Assembly: GCA_025210485.1 (NCBI GenBank)
Contig: JAOARN010000133.1
Coordinates: forward strand, 40,410 to 104,409
Length of the DNA: 64,000 nucleotides
From: Marinifilaceae bacterium
Lineage (GTDB): Bacteria; Bacteroidota; Bacteroidia; Bacteroidales; Marinifilaceae
Reading direction: 5' to 3'
This document shows, piece by piece, positions 46,679 to 55,789 of this stretch (position 1 is its first letter; each line of letters starts with the position of its first letter). Both the position numbers and the translations under genes were made by a program. Under the pieces are notes generated by a model. It was given only the letters and a program-made list of their open reading frames with translations, had not been told where the DNA came from and ran no database searches.

Positions 46679-47131
46679 ATGGAAGATAATGATAAAAGTA
46701 TAAGATTTCCTTTAGAGTTTAAGGCTCATACCAATTTAACCAAACTATGGAATGGTATGAGCCTAGGGCTAATAGATGGATATGATAGTTTACAACAAAG
46801 TATCAAAACAATATTATGGACAATTCCTGAGTCACGACCATTGTATAAAGACTTTGGGGTTGGTATTCAGGATTTTTTATTTGGGGATTTAACTGATAAA
46901 GAAATTAGAAAACTTAAGGAGAGAATAAGTTACAATATAGACAAATATGAACCCCGAATTGAGTTGATTGATATAATAGAAGGTTCGGAGTCAGGTAAAA
47001 ACGGACTAATTGAACTTTGTATTCAATACAAAATAATTGAAACAAACGAAGAGTCGGAAATAAATATAGAATATAATGAGGAGATGATATCTGATATTCA
47101 GGGAGAAGGACTAGGTTTAGTCTTATCCTAA
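46679..47131 (+). CDS. gp25-like baseplate protein (Pvc9-like)
   Basis: The gp25/TssE-like protein forms the inner baseplate and nucleates the sheath. The 150-aa sequence contains the family core: SLQQSIKTILWTIPESRPLY, KDFGVGIQDFLFGDLTDKEI and RISYNIDKYEPRIELIDI. The EPR motif (E-P-R near residue 97) is typical. Its place between the tip and gp6-like genes matches other CIS operons. Confidence 0.9.
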   Translation: MEDNDKSIRFPLEFKAHTNLTKLWNGMSLGLIDGYDSLQQSIKTILWTIPESRPLYKDFGVGIQDFLFGDLTDKEIRKLKERISYNIDKYEPRIELIDIIEGSESGKNGLIELCIQYKIIETNEESEINIEYNEEMISDIQGEGLGLVLS

Positions 47132-47167
47132 TATTTTCTTTTTTTTAAAAAAAAACTTAGTTGTAAG

Positions 47168-50100
47168 ATGAGTAATAAGCTATTTCAAATATACGGATAC
47201 AGTAGAGAACAGCGTCAGAAGTTTATTGATGGTGATGAAAATATAGAAATATTGAACGAAAATTTTCTTCATCAGATATATAATGCTGTTGATTTATCTG
47301 ATTGTATTAATTATTTTAACGATCAGGGTGAGAAGGATGGTAGTTTTAGTGGTGTGCTTTCCGACGAAATAGCTGGAATTATATTACAAATTAGCAGTAG
47401 TAGATTGGATGATATCGAATCAGAATATATTAAAACTGGAGTCTCTGACTTTAGTTTCGAAGAAATTGATAACGACTTGCTACAGCAAATAGTTGTAAAG
47501 CTATATGCAGCTGTCGAAATGCTCGATAAATGGTATCAAACTATGTTAGACTATCGTGAGGATTTAACTAGTTTTAAAATGTTTACTGATATTGAATATC
47601 ATATACAGTCCAATGCTAAATACATATATTGGGATATACTGTATCTTAATAATCTTAGAAATCTTAAAATAGAAGCTAAGGAATTAAATCCAATTTGGAG
47701 AAAAGGCTTCGACTCAAAGAATATACCTAGTCTTGACTCTACTCTTATTACTCGACTTTTTTACGGGGTATTGGAGATATTAGAACAATTAAAAGAGAAT
47801 CTTCCTACCTACCTCAAAGAGGTGCTTTTGACAGGCTATGTTGATCCTGTCATGGCTATTATGCTTGGCTTTTTAGTGAATAAAACAGTTATTCATAGAG
47901 AATTTAATAAAAAATGGTTGAGATTTCCTGATTCTTATTTTCTTGATGTATTAAAAATACGAGCAAAACAAAAAGATCCCGATCGCACAGTGTTGCAATT
48001 TCAATCCTATAATGTGGGGGACACAAATGAGCAATTAATAAAAAAAGACACAAGTTTTATTGCTGGTGCAGATAAAGATACTGGAAAAATCTTATTTAAA
48101 AACAAGTCGGATATTTATGTTAATAATATTAACTTGTCGGGTATGTTTAGCTTATATGGAAAAAGAGATTCTAGAATATCACCAGCAAATAAGCTAGACC
48201 TTATTACGGGTATATATATTACAAAACTGGATGATTCGATAGAAGCCAATTTGTCAAGCCCTATGTCAGCACCCGAAAATCCAATGTTTTCTGATCAAAG
48301 TGCTGATGAAAATACTTCCTATTTTTCAGATAATCTAGGTTTGATAATACAATCTAAAAATATACAACTACCTTCTGGCTCAAGGGAGATTTCTTTATGT
48401 TTGAAAATACAATCAGCCGAAAAAAATTCATTTGAGTATAGATACTCTATTCCATATATTCTTAATCAAATACAAGAAATATTAGCTTTTTCGTATGAGG
48501 AAGCCTATACTAAGGTTTTTTCAGAAATCATTAGAATTGAGTTGAGCACTGAATCGGGATACGAAATTGTAAATAATAGTAGAGTTGATTGGACAAAGCA
48601 AAATGGGGAAGAGCTTTTGAATGTTTTTATCAAAGTGGAGGATGATTTTCCTGAAATAGTTCCATATACTCCCGACTTTGAAAATCAACTTACTAATACC
48701 AACTTGGAATATGCTTCTATCAGAATAACTATGAATCCTGAAGCATGGTTATATCCTTATTCCTGGTTGAGCAATTTGCATATAGACTCTATAAATCTAA
48801 AATTAAATGTAAGTAATATTAATTTAAGCACTGTCTCAACAAAATCGGGTGCTGTAAGTACTGATGTCCCATATGCCTTATTTGGATTAACTCCCCAAAA
48901 AGGCGATTATATGATATTCTCGGATTATAATATGGCTCGTTTTGGTGCCGAATATATTGATCTTACAATTAATTGGATGGGAATACCCGAAGAGGAAAAT
49001 GGATTTTACGATTATTATAAAGGATATCCTATCGAAATAAATAACCAAAGCTTTAAGGTCAAATTCCAAACCTTAATAGGCAATAGTTGGGTCGATTTGG
49101 ATGATGGTAAAGAACATTACCTATATCGAACTTCTGATAGTAGCGATAAGCCTAGCGCCTTAGGAAAGCTAAAAGCTCAAACCAGATTTAGGCTAATTAA
49201 TACCAGTAAGTTCAAGCCTGTCGAATATGAATTAAATAATTTTAGATATACAGATTCATGTAAAGGTGGATTTTTGAGAATGGTATTGGTTGCTCCATAC
49301 GGTGGATTTGCAAACGATACTTTTATGAGAGCTCTGCAGTCGACTGAGGAGTTGATAGGCAAAAAACCAAAGCCTAGAGCTGTACTGAATCAACCATTTA
49401 CACCAAATGCGTCTAGCATAAAAATAAATTATAAGACAGGCAAAGAAATAGTGAAACGATACGGCAAAATAGATAAGGAAACAAGCCTTTTCCATTTTTC
49501 GCCTATACATCTGATTAAGGTATATCCTTTGGATAGGAATTTGGGATTTAGTTTTCTATATAAACTAAACTATTCTAAAAATATATTCTTAAATCTAGAT
49601 AATGTCAGTCCTGAACTGAGTCTGAATTTATATTTCAATATCAGAAATAGTGGATGTAAACTATATGCTAACAAATCCAATAAAACAATTTGGAGTATCG
49701 GTAATGGTAATGTTTGGGATGAATTAATAGATAGCGATGAAGATACTACTATGACTTTTACTAGAAGTGGAGTGGTGCAATTACAAATGCCTGGTAGAAT
49801 TTCATCGCAACTATATACTAATCCAGATACAAAATCTATACTTCTTAGAGCTGAACTTCCTGATGATTTTGAAGGAATTGCAAATTTAATTGCGGTGTAC
49901 AATAATGCTGGTTTTGTTTACTATTCGGCTAATAAAAATGTTTCGGACGAAATTATCCAATCTGGATTTCCAGCAGGTACTATAAATTCAAGTGTCGAAA
50001 AACTTAATAATATAAGCCAAATAACACAAATAATACCTTCGGAAGGAGGACAAGTGGTTGAAACATATAAGGATATTAAACTTCGGATAACCGAAAGTAT

Positions 50101-50797
50101 ATCCAATAAAAATAGGGCAGTTATAGGTCCAGATTACGAACAATTAATTCTTCAGAAATTCCAGTATGTTCAAAAAGTAAAATGCTTTAATGGTGAATCA
50201 AGACAGAATATAAATATTCCAGGATATTTATGTATAGTCGTTTTTGTTGAAAACACAGAGGTAAATGATGGTGTTATTCATAATATGAGTAGCGAGAAAC
50301 TAATCGATATACAGAACTATATAAAATCATTTGCTAGCCCTTTTGCTAAAATTGATGTTATTAATCCTATATACGAAAAAATATTAGTTAAATCGGACAT
50401 TAAGTTTACTCCTGATGTTAATAAGCCTAGCCAAAAAATTAAAGAAATTAATAGAATTTTAATCAATTATATTGCTCCTTGGATGGAAACAAACAGCCTG
50501 CCCGATCTTGGTAAAGAAATTCATTTTATGGACATACTTTGCACAGTTCGAGATTTTGAGGGAGTTGAGTCTGTAAGTAATTTCTCTATTATTGTTATTA
50601 CCTCAGAGTCAAATCGAGAATACAAATTAGATATTTTTAGTGAGGAAAGGAATAAGAAAAATATGTTAATTAAACCTTCAGTTCCCTGGAGCATATTAGT
50701 TCCTGTAAGTCAAAATATATTGTTTTATAATGAGTATCAAAAACAGGAAATGTTTGGGCTGAATCTAATGGAAATTGGACAAACATTTATAATATAG
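47168..50797 (+). CDS. baseplate wedge protein, gp6/Baseplate-J-like (Pvc11-like)
   Basis: This is the largest protein of the cluster (1209 aa). The C-terminal quarter (about 955-1190) has Baseplate-J features: YKDIKLRITESISNKNRAVI, GPDYEQLILQKF, then VKCFNGESRQNINIPGYLCI and the helix-rich end ILINYIAPWMETNSLPDLGK followed by EIHFMDI. The N-terminal part has helices seen in gp6 homologues (DILYLNNLRNLKIEAKELNP; VDPVMAIMLGFLVNKTVIHR). A large β-rich middle region (about 270-900) is probably a species-specific insertion. It forms the wedge frame of the baseplate with the gp7-like protein encoded two genes later. The next gene starts 6 bp after its stop. Confidence 0.87.
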   Translation: MSNKLFQIYGYSREQRQKFIDGDENIEILNENFLHQIYNAVDLSDCINYFNDQGEKDGSFSGVLSDEIAGIILQISSSRLDDIESEYIKTGVSDFSFEEIDNDLLQQIVVKLYAAVEMLDKWYQTMLDYREDLTSFKMFTDIEYHIQSNAKYIYWDILYLNNLRNLKIEAKELNPIWRKGFDSKNIPSLDSTLITRLFYGVLEILEQLKENLPTYLKEVLLTGYVDPVMAIMLGFLVNKTVIHREFNKKWLRFPDSYFLDVLKIRAKQKDPDRTVLQFQSYNVGDTNEQLIKKDTSFIAGADKDTGKILFKNKSDIYVNNINLSGMFSLYGKRDSRISPANKLDLITGIYITKLDDSIEANLSSPMSAPENPMFSDQSADENTSYFSDNLGLIIQSKNIQLPSGSREISLCLKIQSAEKNSFEYRYSIPYILNQIQEILAFSYEEAYTKVFSEIIRIELSTESGYEIVNNSRVDWTKQNGEELLNVFIKVEDDFPEIVPYTPDFENQLTNTNLEYASIRITMNPEAWLYPYSWLSNLHIDSINLKLNVSNINLSTVSTKSGAVSTDVPYALFGLTPQKGDYMIFSDYNMARFGAEYIDLTINWMGIPEEENGFYDYYKGYPIEINNQSFKVKFQTLIGNSWVDLDDGKEHYLYRTSDSSDKPSALGKLKAQTRFRLINTSKFKPVEYELNNFRYTDSCKGGFLRMVLVAPYGGFANDTFMRALQSTEELIGKKPKPRAVLNQPFTPNASSIKINYKTGKEIVKRYGKIDKETSLFHFSPIHLIKVYPLDRNLGFSFLYKLNYSKNIFLNLDNVSPELSLNLYFNIRNSGCKLYANKSNKTIWSIGNGNVWDELIDSDEDTTMTFTRSGVVQLQMPGRISSQLYTNPDTKSILLRAELPDDFEGIANLIAVYNNAGFVYYSANKNVSDEIIQSGFPAGTINSSVEKLNNISQITQIIPSEGGQVVETYKDIKLRITESISNKNRAVIGPDYEQLILQKFQYVQKVKCFNGESRQNINIPGYLCIVVFVENTEVNDGVIHNMSSEKLIDIQNYIKSFASPFAKIDVINPIYEKILVKSDIKFTPDVNKPSQKIKEINRILINYIAPWMETNSLPDLGKEIHFMDILCTVRDFEGVESVSNFSIIVITSESNREYKLDIFSEERNKKNMLIKPSVPWSILVPVSQNILFYNEYQKQEMFGLNLMEIGQTFII

Positions 50798-50803
50798 TGA
50801 AAG

Positions 50804-51550
50804 ATGGCAAAAAGAAATAGAGCAACACTTAAAGAGTATTTTAGACAAGGTGAAATGCCTAGCGAAGAGCATTTCTCAGACCTTATCGATTCTATGGTGA
50901 ACATAGTTGACGAAGGTGCCGAAAATACTTCCGAAAACGGACTATGCGTACATCCGATTAATAATGAAGGTAGACTTATTGGTTTCTTTAAAAAAATTAC
51001 TGATAAACTTCCTTTGTTTAGTTTCAATCTAGCTAAAACAACCGATAGTTTAGTTATTAGTCGGTCCGATGAGCAAGATGAAGATAAAGAAGATATAACA
51101 TTTTGTATTGATTCGAAAGGTAGAGTTGGAATAGGAGACGAAGCTAAAGAATATCAGGTCGAAACTACTGGAATGGTCGGCATGGCAGGTAGAGCAGGAA
51201 CTTTTATTCGAACCGTATTGCCAGCTGATGGTAAATGGCAAAATATTACTAATCCTTTGAAAGGTTGTTGGGCATTGGAAATAGTTGCCGCTTGTGGTAA
51301 TCCTAAACGAAATGGATTTGCATTAGCTGTTGGAAAGGTTATCAACTGTTTTGGGAAAAGACCTGTAATTGACATCAAACAATCATGGTATGGTAGTAAT
51401 TGTAAGAAGCTGATGTTTAGATGGCTAAAGCTTAAGGAAGGTAATATTCTGCAAGTAAAATCAAGATGTGACTATCACGATGATACGAAAATAAAAATTA
51501 ATGTATCAAAACTTTGGGATCAGGAGATTATCAACACTATAGGGCTATAA
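50804..51550 (+). CDS. fibre- or adhesin-like CIS protein
   Basis: The 248-aa protein begins with RATLKEYFRQGEMPSEEHFS (residues 5-24), a motif I associate with baseplate-bound adhesin proteins of Bacteroidota injection systems. A short repeat-like linker with DSKGRVGIGDEAKEYQVET follows. A C-terminal β-sandwich-like domain (about 120-248, GTFIRTVLPADGKWQNITNP to KINVSKLW) has conserved Trp and Cys residues that suggest a binding module. It sits between the gp6- and gp7-like genes, so it is probably part of the particle. It may be the receptor-binding or a membrane-contact element; target unknown. Confidence 0.65.
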   Translation: MAKRNRATLKEYFRQGEMPSEEHFSDLIDSMVNIVDEGAENTSENGLCVHPINNEGRLIGFFKKITDKLPLFSFNLAKTTDSLVISRSDEQDEDKEDITFCIDSKGRVGIGDEAKEYQVETTGMVGMAGRAGTFIRTVLPADGKWQNITNPLKGCWALEIVAACGNPKRNGFALAVGKVINCFGKRPVIDIKQSWYGSNCKKLMFRWLKLKEGNILQVKSRCDYHDDTKIKINVSKLWDQEIINTIGL

Positions 51551-51643
51551 GCCAAATAAAGAAATCAGTATTAAGATTTAATGTAAATACTTGTTAGCAA
51601 TTTAGCTACTTTAAAGCAAGCCAGATTAGAAAAATAACTTATA

Positions 51644-54292
51644 ATGGAAAAACTTCTTGAACATATTATCGATAATAGTGATCAACCATTATTGCCTGAT
51701 GGAACTGAGATAGATTTGGAATTACTACAAGCAATAAGTGTTGAGTTATTATCTATACTATCTGCAAAACTTTGGAATCCTAGGTCTGTTTCTGATCCTG
51801 GGGTCTTGATTATGGAAGTTGTAAATTCAGCTTTGAATGAACTCAATAGTATGGTGGATTTACCCATATTGAGCTGTCTGAATAATTCTGGCGATGAGTT
51901 TGATATTAATGATTACGGATTTTTCACACCTGATAAAATCTATCCTACTGGAGCTGTTAGCATTAAAGACTACCGAAAGCTTTTTTTTGATAATATTATA
52001 GGTTTAAGTAATGTGTGGTTTCTACCTGTTAGTCTAAAATCTAAGGTCAAAAAAGATGAATTCTTTCTAAATGGCTTGTATGATGTTGTCTTGGATTTTG
52101 CCGAAAATATTACTCCTTCTCAAATGGAGGAATCCTTAAATAAAGCTTATCATCTTTATCATAAAAATAGATGCGTTGGAGAAGATATTAATAAAATTTC
52201 AGCAATCGATAGAGAATTTATTGATATTACTGGTGATGTATTTGTATATGAAAATGCTGACCATAATAAAGTTCTGGCTTCTGTCTATATGGCAGTTCTA
52301 AATTATTTTTCACCTCGAATTTCTTACAAAAACTATAGTAATTATGATAATATTGATTTGAGTGTTCTTTATGATGGACCTGCTCCCGTAAATGGAATTG
52401 TAGATGAGAACTCTCTCACTGAATTTAAAAATGAATTTACTGCCGTTGATTTATATCGCATCATCAAGGATGTCGAGGGCGTGTATTCTGTTCGCAATAT
52501 CTTGTTTAAAAAAAGCGATGGAGAACTTGTTTCTAAATTATGTCAAAAAGATATTTTTAAATCATACATAATTATAATTCCTAAATATATTCAAAATAAT
52601 CATATTAACTTATATAAGAAGAATGGAAAGGTGGAGATTAATATTAATTCGGTTTTAGTTTTTTTCTACAAACTCCGAAATATTAATAAGTCTTCGGGCA
52701 ATATCAAAAAGTTGCAAGAAAATACCAAACTTAAAAATCCTCCAAAATTTAATTCGAAAGCTTATGAAAGTATTCAGAAAAAATTTCCTGAAATATACAA
52801 GCTTCTTATAAATTTCGATTCTTCTGCATTCTCTGAGGAACAAAAAAATAAAATAATTCAACTTAAAGGATATCTGTTGATTTTTGATTTATTAATATCT
52901 GAAATTTACTATAAATTTAATAATCTCGATAAATTCTTCAGAATTGATCAGGAGTCTGCGCAATTTACATATCCGAAACTAAATGAGAAAATGACTCTAT
53001 GGACCAAGTTGGTTGATGAGGACAAATTTAAAAATGTAAATATCGTTAGACTAAATGATTTTATCTCCCAAAAATTAGTAGTTATTGATTGTCTGGACAA
53101 ATTGTATGGAGAATATACTAGGATAGATCCAGGTTTGGATCCTAAATTGAGAGACAAATCCATTCTTGATGAACTGAAAAGACGTATTGGCTTTTACCAA
53201 AATTTTCCTGAAATAGGTCAAAAGAAACCACACGGAATTGATATCTCTGGCAAAAATGTAAATCTCGTTCCTGGTTTGAAAAAATACGTTGCTTGTTTGC
53301 TCGGTTTTCAACAAAAATCTGAATCCCCTGTTACAAATAGCTTCGTAAATTATGGTATCGAGGTAATATGCAAAAATGAATTTTATAATGATGTTGCTAA
53401 GAAATGGAAAATATATTTTATCTCCGACGAATTTTTTAGCGATATTGCTTACACTCGAATTGAAAATATTATTCCAATAAATAGTTATCCTTCTTGGAAA
53501 GATGATTTTGCTGACTTTAAATCTAAGTTTTATATACTACAATCAAACGTATTATTTGAACCTCTGTTGCACAAAGGAAATAATCTAGCTCAGTATAAAA
53601 TTGCACATATGACCGAAGATTCAAACTATTTAGTATTATTTCGCGATATGAGTGCAAAGCAGTGGATTCGAATGGGGTACTTTAAAAATAAACAAGATGC
53701 TATTATTGCCGTAAATCAACTGGTTGACTTTATTAAATATCTTGACAAAAGCTGTGAAACTTTTTATCTGTTAGAGCATAATCTATTAAGACCGTACAAA
53801 AACGAAAAACAAAATTGTTACAAAACAATTATTCGAACAAATAAAGCTAATAAAACTGTCTATCTGAAATTTAATTTATTGGAATTCCTCAATACCCATT
53901 CTATTGATAAAACTTTTAAACGAAAAGTTCTGAATAGATACATCAATGATACAGATGAAAAACTTAAAGAAATAAAAGTGTTTTATGAACCTTATGAAAA
54001 AATTTGCTTTGAGTCTGATTTTATGAACTCTAAGGCAACTATCATTGTCCCTAACTGGACTGTTCGTCTGCACGATAACGAATTTAGAAATAAATTGATT
54101 GATATTATTAAAATTCGAATTCCAGCTCACATTAGCACAAATGTAATTGTTGCTGGGGTAAACGAATTTAGAAAATTTGAAAACCATTATTTCCAATGGA
54201 GAAGACTCCATAATGAAGGTATTGAAGAACAGGTGATAAAGCATAAAAAGTATCTTATGGAATGGTTATTTAAACATAAGGATCTTAAATAA
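51644..54292 (+). CDS. baseplate wedge protein, gp7-like (Pvc12-like)
   Basis: This 882-aa protein pairs with the gp6-like protein to form wedges. The N-terminus (about 27-62) has the wedge-protein motif LLSILSAKLWNPRSVSDPGV followed by LIMEVVNSALNEL. The C-terminus has the Pvc12-type ending KIRIPAHISTNVIVAG (about 824-839) and FRKFENHYFQWRRL. A middle stretch contains EHNLLRPYKNEKQN (about 709), also seen in the family. It starts 93 bp after the fibre-like gene, the largest gap within the structural part, but in the same direction. Length and end motifs make the call solid. Confidence 0.85.
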   Translation: MEKLLEHIIDNSDQPLLPDGTEIDLELLQAISVELLSILSAKLWNPRSVSDPGVLIMEVVNSALNELNSMVDLPILSCLNNSGDEFDINDYGFFTPDKIYPTGAVSIKDYRKLFFDNIIGLSNVWFLPVSLKSKVKKDEFFLNGLYDVVLDFAENITPSQMEESLNKAYHLYHKNRCVGEDINKISAIDREFIDITGDVFVYENADHNKVLASVYMAVLNYFSPRISYKNYSNYDNIDLSVLYDGPAPVNGIVDENSLTEFKNEFTAVDLYRIIKDVEGVYSVRNILFKKSDGELVSKLCQKDIFKSYIIIIPKYIQNNHINLYKKNGKVEININSVLVFFYKLRNINKSSGNIKKLQENTKLKNPPKFNSKAYESIQKKFPEIYKLLINFDSSAFSEEQKNKIIQLKGYLLIFDLLISEIYYKFNNLDKFFRIDQESAQFTYPKLNEKMTLWTKLVDEDKFKNVNIVRLNDFISQKLVVIDCLDKLYGEYTRIDPGLDPKLRDKSILDELKRRIGFYQNFPEIGQKKPHGIDISGKNVNLVPGLKKYVACLLGFQQKSESPVTNSFVNYGIEVICKNEFYNDVAKKWKIYFISDEFFSDIAYTRIENIIPINSYPSWKDDFADFKSKFYILQSNVLFEPLLHKGNNLAQYKIAHMTEDSNYLVLFRDMSAKQWIRMGYFKNKQDAIIAVNQLVDFIKYLDKSCETFYLLEHNLLRPYKNEKQNCYKTIIRTNKANKTVYLKFNLLEFLNTHSIDKTFKRKVLNRYINDTDEKLKEIKVFYEPYEKICFESDFMNSKATIIVPNWTVRLHDNEFRNKLIDIIKIRIPAHISTNVIVAGVNEFRKFENHYFQWRRLHNEGIEEQVIKHKKYLMEWLFKHKDLK

Positions 54293-54343
54293 TATCATCC
54301 TTTTTTTATCCAAATTTTAAAACTACTTAAGAGCAAAAGCGAT

Positions 54344-55744
54344 ATGAATAATAGATGGAAAGATTTGCCTTCTGATGAGGATTTTTTTGGAGATTTAGAT
54401 CCTGAAATTAAAGCTCCTAAAATGCAAATTAATAAATCGCATCCAATCGAAAACTATTTAAATTGGATCGATTCTATAGTGAAGGTTTCTTTAGATGCTT
54501 TTTTTGGTGATGATATCAATAGGGATTCTGTATATAAAATATATCCTCCTGAAGATACTTATCTGGAAGATATGGTCGAAAATAAACTTAGCTTTATGGA
54601 AAAGGTGGTCTTAATGGTTGGATTAGTGCCGCATTTACGTCCAGAGATATTTGACCCATTCTTTCAGGTTAATATGAAAACAAATAGAACCTATTCAGAG
54701 GTAGGTGGATGCCGAGGAAATACTCATAGCGGATTCCTACCTACTGGAGAAACGGCTGCTTTTATTTTGGCTGGTCAAAGCACATCTCTAAGAATTGATG
54801 TCTTGAAAATATTTGATACAGATCATTTTTTTACTGTCAATAATATTCTTCTAATGAATGCCCAAGATAACGATGAGCCCGTTCTTAGTGGAATGGTCTC
54901 TGTTTCATCTGAATTTCTTACTTATGTGTATACTGGCGATAAACAAAGACCTGCTTACTCTATGAAATTCCCAGCTCAACAAATTACTACTAAACTTGAA
55001 TGGGAAGATCTAGTTGTTGGAAATGAGGTGAAAGAGAATATAGATAATATTAATTATTGGATTAAGGAAAACAAATCAATCCTTGAAGGATGGGGGCTCG
55101 ATAAGTTTGTTAAGTCAGGATATAGATCTCTATTTTATGGACCTCCAGGAACTGGAAAAACTCTAACAGCTTCTCTGTTGGGTAAGTTTAATAAAATGGA
55201 AGTGTACAGAGTCGATTTATCTATGCTGGTATCAAAATATATTGGTGAAACAGAAAAAAATCTTGCTAATGTATTTGATCAAGCAATGAATAAAAACTGG
55301 ATATTGTTTTTCGATGAGGCCGACTCTATTTTTGGAAAACGTAGTTCGGGAAATTCATCTAATGATAGACATGCAAACCAAGAGGTGGCATATCTTTTAC
55401 AAAGAATTGAGGATTTTCCAGGGGTCATACTTCTTGCAACAAACTTAAAATCTAATATTGATGATGCATTCTCTAGGCGATTTCAATCAACGATTAATTT
55501 CGCTATGCCTGATTCTAGTTTAAGACTTTTATTATGGCAAGAAATTCTACCTAAAGTATGGTTTGAAGATAATCATGTGGATTTAAATAAAATAGCAATA
55601 AAATATGAATTATCAGGAGGTTCGATGACTAATGTTGCATTGTATTGCGCAATAAAAATGAAATCAAAAAACCTGAAATTTACTGAAACTATTTTAGTAG
55701 ATGGCATCAGAAGAGAGTTACTTAAACATGGGCAAATAATATAG
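54344..55744 (+). CDS. AAA+ ATPase of the CIS (Pvc15/Afp15-like)
   Basis: The AAA+ protein is a conserved companion of extracellular CIS clusters and is thought to help assemble particles or load effectors. The C-terminal half carries Walker A (FYGPPGTGKTLTASLLGKF, about 263-281), Walker B (WILFFDEADSIFGKR, about 317-331), sensor 1 (VILLATNLK) and arginine fingers (AFSRRFQ). The N-terminal 220 residues are specific to the family and include VGLVPHLRPEIFDPFFQVN and GGCRGNTHSGFLPTGETAAF. At 466 aa it has one AAA module. A classical T6SS would have the two-module ClpV instead; none is present. Confidence 0.92.
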   Translation: MNNRWKDLPSDEDFFGDLDPEIKAPKMQINKSHPIENYLNWIDSIVKVSLDAFFGDDINRDSVYKIYPPEDTYLEDMVENKLSFMEKVVLMVGLVPHLRPEIFDPFFQVNMKTNRTYSEVGGCRGNTHSGFLPTGETAAFILAGQSTSLRIDVLKIFDTDHFFTVNNILLMNAQDNDEPVLSGMVSVSSEFLTYVYTGDKQRPAYSMKFPAQQITTKLEWEDLVVGNEVKENIDNINYWIKENKSILEGWGLDKFVKSGYRSLFYGPPGTGKTLTASLLGKFNKMEVYRVDLSMLVSKYIGETEKNLANVFDQAMNKNWILFFDEADSIFGKRSSGNSSNDRHANQEVAYLLQRIEDFPGVILLATNLKSNIDDAFSRRFQSTINFAMPDSSLRLLLWQEILPKVWFEDNHVDLNKIAIKYELSGGSMTNVALYCAIKMKSKNLKFTETILVDGIRRELLKHGQII

Positions 55745-55789
55745 AGCGAGAGATTTTGATTTTAGGATATTTTAAAACACCCAACAATT

